Assembly (NCBI GenBank): GCA_033980235.1
Contig: CM067075.1
Location: forward strand, 8,090,608 to 8,154,607
Direction: 5' to 3'
Source: Diadema setosum
Lineage: Eukaryota; Echinodermata; Echinoidea; Diadematoida; Diadematidae
DNA length: 64,000 bases
The position numbers were made by a program, and so were the translations under genes. Of the stretch, positions 33,050-43,417 are shown piece by piece. The notes under the pieces are model-generated. The model did not search any database, was not told the DNA's origin, and saw only the letters and a list, made by a program, of their open reading frames with translations. The first letter of the stretch is position 1, and each line of letters begins with the position of its first letter.

Positions 33050-33780
33050 AAGAAATGAACTCCCACTATCGTACGATCCGTCAAGAACTTCACGATTGGA
33101 CATTCGTTACTGATCGTGGAAGGTTTGTTGAACTCGTCTGAAATTTCACGTTTGGATACGAAGTTATGCGAGTCAATACGTGTTGGTTCCCTTGGATGCG
33201 TTATGGTCACGATTGGTCTATTTCAAGCAATACGATCTGTCACGGCCTGGTCTCCCGTTCAACAACGATCCTATATATTGTCCCGATTGAGTCCACGATT
33301 GGGTCCGACCAAACATTACGATCATTACGATCGGGATACCCGATCTGATGCGTGTATCTACGTTCTGATACATTCAAATACGAACACTGCGAACCAATGC
33401 GGGCTATTGAGATAAGATACATTATACCCCGTTCCCACTGCCGATCAGATCAACTCGATCAAGCGAGATCAATCCCGATAACCTATTTTTACCAGAGCAA
33501 TCCCGACCAAATGATCGATCGTCCTTCAACACGATCCCTTCCCGACCGCTTTTCGATCTTTTACGATCCACACCCGACCATTCTCGACATCTCCAGAATC
33601 TCTCCTCGACAACCACACAGATCTCTACTCGAACATCCCGATCTACACACAATCAATACACGATCACTTCACGGTCAATAGTCGATTTCTACTAGACTTC
33701 TTAGACCAGGTCGACATGACTCGATCTGTGTAAGATCTTGCATCGAATGGGTCGGCAGGTTCGTACACTGATCGAGTGAT
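33050..33780. repeat. CGATC/CGACC-rich island, unit 4
   Basis: Near-identical copy of the island in unit 1, with a substitution that creates one more CGATC at about 33457. Confidence 0.55.
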
Positions 33781-34527
33781 AGAAGAATTGTTTACAGTTA
33801 TTCGTTTGGTTATATGAGACAACTCAGTACACTGTAGTTATGCTTGTATACGGCATGGCCCAAAAGAGTGCTATAAAACTGACTCTTAATTGCAAAAGCA
33901 AGAATGAACGAATGAAAGTATTATCTTTAGTAGTTGATAGACGAACACCTATTTTGAAACCACAATCATCAATTCTCGTGCAGGCATTTCGATTCTACAG
34001 TAATTTTTCCTGAAAACTTGTGATTTGCATTTCTGATATTTTTGCGACCCTAGCCATTCTTGACAGAGGGACAACTTTGACAACTTTGCAAGATAAAGTT
34101 TCCGACAAAAATTGCTGCGCTGGTCTATAAATCGATGACAAAGACTGATCACTATTATTTGTGAGCCACTCAAAAAGGTACAAAAAATGCATTCAGTTGT
34201 GTTCATTCATTTTATCCGTTTTCAGTAGCTATATTGGATGCATTCGTTATCAGCTTTATGGCTTCACTATTGCTCGGTCAAGTAGGATATCAGTGCCAAA
34301 AGTTACAGATTTTGTAAGTCACAAATTTTCAGGGAGATCAAGGCGAAGGTTGATTATCATTGTGTCAATAAAGTGTTCTCTCTATCAGATAATGCAACGA
34401 TTTCATTCAGTCGCTCATATCTTTTTCTATAAGAGACAGTTTTGTAGCACTCTGTCTGCCGGGACACCATGTATGATATAATAGGTTCGTTCACATGCAT
34501 TCAATATTTGCAGTATATATAAGAACA

Positions 34528-35110
34528 CCTCTCGGGTCTCAGCTTCGAATCCCAATGGAATCCCATTTTCTTTGCTCATTTTTCCACTAAAATATATACA
34601 GTATTCCTTCCGATCAGTTTATTCTGTCTTTATTTGTTACATACTCAAAAAGCTGCATCGCTTCTGTGATCTCTCGCATTTATCTCAAAGTTAATTATCC
34701 TTCGGGTTTATGCCAGGTTTAAGCATGCACGTGTGTGTCACACACAAACACACTGCTATACCTTCTGACCATATGAGCATTGGGAATTAAGGGTTTTTTT
34801 TTTTGTTTTTTTTTTTTTGGACGAACACTGAACTAGGGCTTTCTATAGATCAGTCGGTAGAGCACCGGGCTAGCAATCCCGAGGTCTCGGGTTCGAATCC
34901 CGATGGAATTCCATTATCTTTGCTAATTTTTCCACTAATGATTTATATTCTTTCTGGTCAGTTTATTCTGTCTTTATTTGTTACATACGCAAAAAGCTGC
35001 ATCGCTACGGTGATCCCTCGCATTTATCCCAAAGTTGAATTATCCTTCGGGTTTATGCCAGATTTAAGCGTGTGTGTCACACACAAGCACACTGCTATAC
35101 CTTCTGATTA
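34528..35110 (+). repeat. Two tandem tRNA-derived SINE copies, unit 4
   Basis: Left copy 34528-34770, right copy 34839-35110 with the tRNA-like head at 34839-34910. The T run between them is interrupted by a G. Confidence 0.75.
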
Positions 35111-35579
35111 GGCACTGTATAGGCCTACAGACGAGCACAATACGGAGGGTTTGTTGACACCTTCGAGGGAAGAAAAAATCGACTATATTGAAACTGATAC
35201 ATCAACATTTTATTCGTCTTGTTTGTTGTGTATTGCTGTCTCGTTGGTCTACTTTTGCGGGACTATGTGAGATCATTGTATGTCAGTTTGTCTTAAATTG
35301 ATGATTTTTTATTATGTGGTTGATGTTGGGGCGTTGTCATCATGCAGTATCATCGAGAAATATGATTGAATTGTTGTTGTGTTGCTGATTGGACATTACA
35401 ATTTGAAATTTATTGAGATAAAAAAAAACAAAGAATAACATGAGCAGAACAATGTAGAACCTGTAAACAATCAAAAGTACACTATATGCAAGCCTCCATT
35501 GGTTGTGTTGGCCCTTTCCTTTCTTAAAAAAGTCTACTCCATTTTCCTCGTTTAATTGATTGCACGAGGTAGGAACTTG

Positions 35580-35855
35580 ATCGCCTAAAAATGAAATTGA
35601 ATGCTCCAAACAAGCTCATTGAGACTATCACATGACTATCGCATGAATTTGAATGCACGAGTCTCACATTTTGAAATTGAATGCCCAATCGTGAATTTGA
35701 TTTCACGAAAACGAAATAGAATGCAAATAAATGAAATTGATCGCTCTCGGATTCTGAATTTGAATGCCCGAATATTTTCGCGTGCGTGCGGTGTGTGAAT
35801 TTAAATGCACATTAATGAATTTGAATGACAAAAGTATGAAATTGACTGGGAAAAC
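35580..35855 (+). repeat. Degenerate array of GAATTTGAATGC words, unit 4
   Basis: As in unit 1, with a few substitutions inside the words. Confidence 0.55.
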
Positions 35856-35856
35856 C

Positions 35857-35894
<38 letters not shown>

Positions 35895-36626
35895 TAACAG
35901 TGGCCTCTTATAATGAGCTGAAGTCCATCAAGAATGTACGTAAAACTATACATGATTCTATTTTATAAATTACAGCAACCGCATTCATGTTGACAATTCT
36001 AATGATCACAGTAATATCAAAGCTGCAAAATATCAATTTCACAATATAGATTGCGTTAAGCTGAAGGTAACATTGTACAGGTGCAATTTCTTATCATAGA
36101 ATCTCTGCATTATCGTCGAACTTGATACAATCGCCATCATCATTTATCATCGTGGGCTATACATGATATAGATTTTATACGTAATTCACACATAAAAAAA
36201 ATTGACAATCATTTTGGTGATACAATATGCACATAAAATGAGAAACAAAACTACTAAATATCACACATCATATCTAAAGCTGTAACGCATTTATGTACAC
36301 TATTATGATATATTCTATATTGTACATGTATATAATCTATACAAAAGCACTTTAACATTTTTATTGTAGATTATACAGAGAAAGAGACATCAAACATTCT
36401 TACACCTGATTATATTTTGTAAAATCCTCCAACAGTAATTGAGCACGAACCATGCCTTTTTAATAGAAGTAAAAATGGTACTAGATATTGAGTGCCTTTT
36501 GCGTTGACAATTTTAGATTTTTGAATGTTCTTCCACAAGCATTTGAAATGAGATTATTATGGCTCCACGCTGTCTATAAAGAATAGGAGTATAACAAATT
36601 AGACAATTCAGGAAAAACGTAAAGCA

Positions 36627-36785
36627 GGGCCCTGTTTCATAAAGCTGTACGTAAAGTTACAAACGACTTACGAACGACTGGTGAGCAGTGAGTTCTGATG
36701 CGTTATACTTATCAGAATTTCAATAATTCAGCACAAGAACTGATCACCAGTTAGTAACTTTAAGAACAGCTTTATGAAACACCCC
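36627..36785 (+). mobile_element. Short inverted-repeat element (MITE), unit 4
   Basis: Same element. Its left end, GGGCCCTGTTTCATAAAGCT, is closer to a perfect inverted match of the right end than in units 1 to 3, so it may be nearer the original sequence. Confidence 0.7.
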
Positions 36786-37146
36786 AAGGTAATACTCATG
36801 GAAAGGCATTGTTTACAAAACAGATTGCAAAATGTACATTCTTAACATGTACATACGTATTTATACCTCGAGGCTTATAGTCTCCTCTTAAAAACTATGC
36901 GTTTCCAAAAAATTGAATATGTCTGTCAAAAAAATTTAAACTGCAGCAGAATAAATTTTCGTAGAAATACAACGGGAGGGATAATTATAGGTTGCTACTT
37001 CTCAATGTCCTTTCTGTTGATGGCAATGCAAAATGATGATCGCCGGTCTACCCCCAACCGCGTTACGTACTTAGCACTTTAGCTAAAAGTAATTGCATGA
37101 AACTCGAACAACGAATTTTTGCGCGCCCAGGATTACCTGCAAAAGA

Positions 37147-38739
37147 TTAGAGAACAAGGTCACTGGAGGGAACGGTATCTTCTCTAATACCAAGGTCATT
37201 GATGGGATCGACGTAGAAATAATCGACAGAGTCGTCACTATGCAGGGAACGTTCCTCATCGCCGTGGCCAATGTCATTGGTAACTGACTTTTTATGTGAC
37301 TCATGCACCAGAATACTGGTGTCTGCTTGCAGATTGGAAGCATACAAGCTATCCTGTTCGTTGCTTGAGGAATTCTGTCCTTGTCTGTGGCGATGGCGAT
37401 GTCGCAGATAATATTTTTCTCGGCATTGTTGACGAGTCATGGCACAAATCGCCACAGCAATGACTAGTAGGCCTAGGTCGACACATATTGAGAGAGAGAT
37501 ATGGAGCATACACGATTTCAAATCACCTTTACTCCCTATTGTAAGGTCGGACTTACTAGTAATTGCCATCAGTGTTTGCCTCGTTTCTGTTTCTTCTCCG
37601 AGCGTTGTCACATTGTTTGTTCCTGATGGATGAGCGAATGAAGCAACTCTGCTAACATTTGTCGACCTTGACCGTTCCCGCGATGAATCCGGTGTCGATG
37701 ACTCAAAAGATGTGGACTGGATGGGCCATTTTGAATCCATTGTCTTCCAAGGTAATTGTGCCGTGGTCATATCAGATGATGCAAACTTGGGCGTTGTTGA
37801 AATCGACTCGGTTGTATTTGACCCGGTGTTGACACCTGACGTTAATGATTTTTCATTCGTCGTTCCAGTAGAAGTGGATACGGTTGGTAAAGACAATGGG
37901 GATTCCATTCCTAAAACCTCATAGGAGCGTGTCGTTACCGCATTACTCTTTGTTTTAGATTGATCGATCAACGGCGTTGAGTATTGAGGAGGCTTCACAC
38001 TGACAAAGGGTGCAGTGTTTTGGTGAGCATGACATCGAATAAATGACTTACTACTTGATGCTTGGAATTCTACATCAGCTCCCCCACTTGTCTTAGACAT
38101 GTCTATCTGAAACAGAAGCTTCTCATTGTCTATGTATCCTGTCGTGTTCTTGTCGCCGACACGAACAACCACCTCTTTATCTCCGGTGGGTCTTTGCCAG
38201 CCTTCAAGCACACATGAGATGTTCGCATACATTCGTCTGTAGTTTTTATCAGCTGGTAACGAGCAATCACAAACGATTATTTGGACATCATATTGCTTTA
38301 AAACCGGGTATACAAGCGTTGAGCCATTATACTGCAGCATGTGGCATGTATACTTCCCATTGTCAGCTCTTGTTGTATTGACGATGTGAAGCTCAAAAGA
38401 ACTCATAGCCTCTGAATAATACTGCCGATACGCATATGAAATCCGGGAGTCATTAATTTTGTCTTGAGCTATGCCAAGTCGTGGATTGAAAACTACCAAC
38501 GGAGTTGATGCGTTGTCCTGATGTCTTACCCAATACGCCAGAAGGTCCAAGTGATGTGTAAAAAGACACAACAGAGTCATATTTGCTCCTACCCCATAAT
38601 CTCGTGCAATGACACTTTGTTGGTTGTCAACAGACAATACAATAAATATCAATATTGCAATAAAGCGAAGCCATCGACCCGAGAGAAAATGTGAAATGCA
38701 CCAACGAGAATTATACGTCATAGTCACGCCAGTCTCCAT
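37147..38739 (-). CDS. Ig-domain transmembrane receptor, copy 5 (diverged)
   Basis: Open frame of 530 residues starting at a true ATG at 38739, followed by a second Met six codons later that matches the start used by copies 1 to 4. The order is the same: hydrophobic leader, V-like Ig domain with D-N-G-K-Y-T-C, second Ig-like domain with two nearby Cys at its start, Ser/Thr stalk, membrane span and tail. Divergence from copies 1 to 4 is concentrated in the leader, Ig domains and stalk. The last 55 or so tail residues are almost unchanged, including D-Y-F-Y-V-D-P and the SSDLVL end. A His/Arg-rich stretch (HRHRHR) follows the membrane span. The coding frame has no visible lesion, so the gene is probably functional. 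Confidence 0.88.
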   Translation of the reverse strand: METGVTMTYNSRWCISHFLSGRWLRFIAILIFIVLSVDNQQSVIARDYGVGANMTLLCLFTHHLDLLAYWVRHQDNASTPLVVFNPRLGIAQDKINDSRISYAYRQYYSEAMSSFELHIVNTTRADNGKYTCHMLQYNGSTLVYPVLKQYDVQIIVCDCSLPADKNYRRMYANISCVLEGWQRPTGDKEVVVRVGDKNTTGYIDNEKLLFQIDMSKTSGGADVEFQASSSKSFIRCHAHQNTAPFVSVKPPQYSTPLIDQSKTKSNAVTTRSYEVLGMESPLSLPTVSTSTGTTNEKSLTSGVNTGSNTTESISTTPKFASSDMTTAQLPWKTMDSKWPIQSTSFESSTPDSSRERSRSTNVSRVASFAHPSGTNNVTTLGEETETRQTLMAITSKSDLTIGSKGDLKSCMLHISLSICVDLGLLVIAVAICAMTRQQCREKYYLRHRHRHRQGQNSSSNEQDSLYASNLQADTSILVHESHKKSVTNDIGHGDEERSLHSDDSVDYFYVDPINDLGIREDTVPSSDLVL

Positions 38740-38749
38740 GTCACATCTA

Positions 38750-39099
38750 CTGGCCAGAAACTTGTTTTAAAAAAAAAACAGTAGATGGAATCCAGGCAGT
38801 TTGCGACTTTACCGATTGCATTTACAGCATCAGTGCAAACGATGAACGATAAAGGATTAAAATATCACGGACGCACCGCACAACAGTGCATATAGGTCAC
38901 ATCAGGTTTCTTCTCAATTATCACTGCGACCAACTTCTCTGTAATTCACCCTTCAGCTATACAGACAGTTCATTAGGCTTGACCATTGTGTCGACATTCA
39001 TCTTCACGGATAAGTGTAGTTAGCCACTGCTGTGTCTTTCACCAGGTCTCCAAGATAGACTGAAATGAGAAACGCACCCTGACAACTGTTATGATGTAC
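38750..39099 (-). other. Predicted 5' leader intron, copy 5
   Basis: The donor TCGAG then GTAC and the acceptor TGGCCAG are kept despite many substitutions between them. The length is 350 bp and it ends about ten bases before the ATG at 38739. Confidence 0.5.
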
Positions 39100-40990
39100 C
39101 TCGAAGATTTCCTGATAAAAGAAGACCAAAACTGATTCTGAACATGTAAGCACCCTGTTGCACCTTTGGAGTAAATTGAGGAAGTGAGCCAAAATGATTT
39201 TGTCACACTCATGGAATCGAAAGTCTGGCAAAGATCATGTGATTTATTGGCGACAATTATCATCCGTCACATTCACTGAAACGAAGCTATTGATGAAAAG
39301 AGGCATTTTGAATACGCCATTACATCTCGAATAGTTTCGAGCCAGATATCGAGAATATTGTAATCATAAATTTGAAGAATATGTCGAAGGTATTCATTGA
39401 CAAGTATTCTAAGCAAGACCCTTACCATGATTCGACCCTGTGAAGCTTTATAACATGAGCTGAAAACAAAAGTACTGGTTAAAAACACCGATTAAGCCCT
39501 TTATTTCTGATTAAGCCCTTTATTTCTGATCACTGTTGGCAAACCTGTTTCTAAAACAAAAATCTAACATGATATGTCTATCATTTTACGATATTTCACG
39601 CCATGTTAAAGTTGAGAATAATATCTGGAAGCTTCACACTTCTACGCAAAGTGGATGAATATAAAAATTGTTAATGATGTAATTGCTGGACAAATCCTTC
39701 AACTTGCCTGCACTTCAACCTTCACAAATACTGTTGCTGTAATTGGAATGAAGTGAAAAGTTAACTAATAAAATCACCTAATGTGCATTATCTCGAAGGC
39801 ATGACCGAGAATGTTATTTCTTGTAGATCACCTGTTTTTTTTTTTTTATCTCCGATTTGTATTTCCAAACTTGAAGTGTACTTTTTAGTTTTACTCTATT
39901 CGATTTGTAACATTACGTTCCATAATTACCATTTTGTATTTCATTAACGTTCAGATTGTTGTTCTTGTTTATTTCACTATTTATATCATGTGAAAAAGAT
40001 TTTGAAGGTTTACATAAACACACACACATACACACACACACACACACACATACACATACATACAGACATACACTTTTCCGGCAAAAAAAAAATGAATCTG
40101 TTAGAAAAATTCTCTCCTACAAACACGGCACCAAGCGAGAATTTGCCAAACGTTCTTATCAGCCTCCAATGATGAATTCTTGTTATTATTATCTAGATTC
40201 CTTCAACTTCACATATTTGTTAAAATTTACAAGAAAGAGCATAATTATTCATGATCTTTGATCAAGTAAGGTACATCAGCCTTCATGTCATCATAGGTTG
40301 TATATCATGTGTTTATGAGGTATACAAGCAAATCATATTTAACCACATACAACTGTTACCATTTACACACTGTTAGTTTATCTATTGTACACAATATCCA
40401 GAGTCACGACACGAAGGGCGACCCACTTTCATTTTTAAGAGACAAAAATCACACGAAAATGCGACATTGTTTACATCTAAACACATCAAACGTAACTACC
40501 ATGCACACAATTCATATACACTGTAAGTAATTTTGTGAAACTAAGTTTCAACGATCTGAATAGACACAGATCAATAAATTTCAAAACATAATACACTCCC
40601 GAGTAATGGATACACTATTAGAAAAAGTGTGGAGAAGGAAGAGAAGAGCAATATTCTAAATTGAGCGAGAGAAGAAGATTTTTGGATAAGTAAATAGATA
40701 GTTAGAATATGGAGATAAAAAGAAAGAGAAAAGATAGAGATGGAGAGAGACATATAGAAACGTGTGTTCTGACATCGTTACTTGTGTAAAATGTACATTT
40801 AATGTATAAACGACTGATTTACAACACGTAGGGAGCAGCTCGCCGCCAAGATAAGTTTACTATATTTGCATAATGTCAGATCTTTATTTTATTCACAACA
40901 TCGGTGTTCAATAGTTTAATGCCACTACAAGAAACTTTTCAAATCTGAAATTTGCTACCAGTATATTCGTAATGATCTCAAGTTCTTTAC
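39100..40990. other. 5' flank of gene 5
   Basis: Diverged homologue of the 1796-4620 region of unit 1, with a CA microsatellite at 40018-40062. No gene is recognised. Confidence 0.55.
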
Positions 40991-41033
40991 TGTTAGTAGC
41001 GGTAATTAACCAAACTGAACGGACTATTATCTA

Positions 41034-41072
<39 letters not shown>

Positions 41073-41094
41073 AATTGATTAATTGATTGATTGA
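41034..41094 (+). repeat. TTGA microsatellite
   Basis: A run of TTGA units with a few TTAA variants. It lies just beyond the point where homology to units 1 to 4 stops. Confidence 0.85.
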
Positions 41095-41134
41095 AATGAA
41101 CGCTTGCAAGGAGGCCAGTGGATGCTTTTACAGA

Positions 41135-41162
41135 CCCCCCCCCCCCCCCGGGGGGGGGGGGG
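41135..41162. repeat. C15-G13 homopolymer junction
   Basis: Fifteen C bases are followed directly by thirteen G bases. The sequence is self-complementary and prone to sequencing and assembly error. Confidence 0.8.
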
Positions 41163-41189
41163 AATGAAGAGTTACATGTTTACCTATAA

Positions 41190-41290
41190 AGGTGGACAAC
41201 CGCTATCACGAAGGGGCTCGAACTGGGAACTTCATGAATAATAGTAGCGGACTTTATCCAGAGAAGCACAACGTCAGTACCTCACGTAAT
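41190..41290 (-). repeat. Decayed tRNA-derived SINE head
   Basis: On the minus strand, TTCTCTGGATAAAGTCC (41249-41266) resembles an A box and AGTTCGAGCCCC (41213-41224) resembles a B box, about the right distance apart. The similarity to the better-kept tRNA-like head at 58620-58690 supports a SINE origin. Confidence 0.5.
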
Positions 41291-41299
41291 GCAGAAATG

Positions 41300-43417
41300 T
41301 CGACAATCCCATCGCCTTTCTGAAATCCTCAATTCGGCTTATATGATTTCAAGGGAAAATTTCCAAAATCATAAAACCTAACAAACCAACATAATTTCAG
41401 AACAGGAATGATGGAATCTGTGCGGGCCTAAACTTACATATGATTATTTCAGAAGGGATTGAGATAAGAAGCGTAATCTGGAATGCGTACTTTTATTTGG
41501 AATCTTCACCTAGAGTTTGCGTGATACTAATGGATTCCATTCCAACGGGAAGCCATTATGGAATCGTTATTCCTAAAGAATTCCCTACCATGGGACTTCT
41601 AAAAGGATTTTATTCCTTTGTCTCGTGAACTGTCATTGTTATCCGTCATCATGGCCCTGAGTATATATCAATGCTGTATGAACTTATCTTTCTGTTCATG
41701 GAGTATTTAAGTGTAACAATGGGATATAAGTAGATAAGACAGCTATGATGTGAGATCGTCTCTTGATACCAGCTTTCTTTTCGAAGTGTCGGATAAGGAC
41801 ATTTTATAGTTGTTGAGTAATAGTTTCATTTCTCAAAATGAAATTATTGTCAAGCTCACTTAGACACGAGTTAGCAATAAAAACAGTATCACGCAATTCA
41901 AGTGCGCGCAACAGCCACGGTCTGAGTGTTATATTGTTTGCGTGTCACTCTTTGGGGTTTCATCAGTATCTCATTAAACTTTGGTTTCAAATACCAAGGT
42001 TCTATTGGACGAGCCAAGAAAATTGTTTTCTGTCGGCAAATGTTTCATTTTCTTGTTCAAATAAATGTTCACCTACGTGTTAACCATGAGATTAGACAAT
42101 ACGTAAGTTGCACTCCTGCTATAACGAACATGGTTATAAAGAAATGCCAATTACCACGAAGTAATAATTCACGTCGCAACATTATCCACTCTATCGATTT
42201 TTATTGTTGATTTGTTCGGTTATAACTTTAACCGAACAAATAATATCGAAATATGAATTTCGATAAAACGAGAGAAAACTACCGGTCGACTACTAGTATA
42301 TTGTCCAATCTCTGTGTCAGAAATCAACACCATGTATATGACGCAACAGCTTCACCAGTAATGCTTTTGTGCCGACTTCATAAAAAAATTCCGGATGTCT
42401 TTAAAAAGCCAGAACCCTTTTGAAGAACATCGTTAGCATCAAAGAGGCTACCCTTGGTAACTACGACCATTTTATTTCGTAAGTTTTGCATAATAATGCC
42501 TATGATTTTCGGCATCTTTAAGCCTCCATACACATTAACTTCGTGTAATAGACATAAATTTGTTGAACATCTATATCAAGAGCATTTAAAAGCTTGAGCA
42601 GGCCTGACATTCACAGATTTTAAAGTGCATTCTCTCAAAAGCAAATATTTTATTCATACAAATACTGGAGAGCACTCATCCATATACTACCGATTTGCCT
42701 AAATTTAGATTGCTTTCGCAGTGTCTTATGTTGCCGTAGTTTCCTTTTGGTAAATTTTGTTAATTCTGAAAAGTAAAATATCTGTTTAAAGTGGCAAAAT
42801 ATTTTAAAAGATATTCTTTCCCATGGAATATGCTATATAGACCAAACGCTGTCTTCACGATATCATGCTTTGTGCGCACATGTGTGCATATTCAGTAATA
42901 CGAAGCATTTGTTGTGCGATAGAGATGGTGTAATCTAGTTACATGGACGAAACAGGAATTAACTACTTACTTACAAAACAAGGAGAACAGATCGCTCAAA
43001 ACTGAGATTGATAATGATATAATATTTCGTTAATGATATAATGCAGACGTCCAAACCATTCTGGATATGAAGGACAAAATCTGAAATTTCAACCATTTCT
43101 AGCTCTTCTTTTAGTAGGATTTTCCCATTTTCTTTGTAATTTTACTACACACTCGCATGGGAATTATTCATTCTTTCATAGTGATTATTTTTCAGCCAAA
43201 ACCATTCATATTTTTTTTTTTCAATTTGAAAGGTTTGGAGATCGGTTTCATATCTAACATATCCGATTAAAAAATGTATGTCCTTGACATGGAAGTGTTT
43301 ACTGAAGATTTTGGTCTCCTCATAACATCTATTCTGTGTGTTTTCAATCTCGGAATGGAATGATTCTTTCTCAAAGGTTTAGTCTACCGAAGAATAAATC
43401 TATATGGGAATACTGTT
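41300..43417. other. Region between gene 5 flank and gene 6
   Basis: No gene is recognised. It holds two adjacent perfect hairpins (42211-42265). A 22-bp word around TTCTTTCTCAAAGGTTTAG (43363) recurs at 46153. It has no visible match to the spacer of units 1 to 4, so the normal 3' spacer of gene 6 has been replaced or lost. Confidence 0.5.

Larger units (their letters stand above)
26796..37146 (-). repeat. Tandem unit 4 with two solo LTR insertions (10351 bp)
   Basis: Complete unit that is about 1.4 kb longer than its neighbours because two solo LTRs (27401-27887 and 27954-28857) sit in the receptor gene. Removing both LTRs and one copy of each 4-bp target duplication brings the unit back to about 8.95 kb. 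The spacer still matches units 1 to 3, with slightly more single-base differences. Confidence 0.9.
30158..37146. other. Spacer of unit 4
   Basis: Same content as units 1 to 3 and no gene, with somewhat more single-base changes. A TA repeat at 31686-31710, GA/G runs (31730-31805), and AGAT/AG repeats (about 32700-32733) match those of the other units. The stretch 36957-37146 is the decayed tail remnant after the TAA of copy 5. Confidence 0.6.
37147..40990 (-). repeat. Tandem unit 5, diverged and incomplete
   Basis: The gene and about 2.2 kb of 5' flank are recognisably homologous to units 1 to 4, but with many substitutions and small indels. Homology can be followed through the CA microsatellite (about 40018-40062), the matches to the 3730-4440 segment of unit 1, and on to about 40990. 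It then ends near a TTGA microsatellite (41034-41094). The CGATC island, SINE pair and GAATTTGAATGC array of units 1 to 4 are not found after this gene. Confidence 0.8.
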
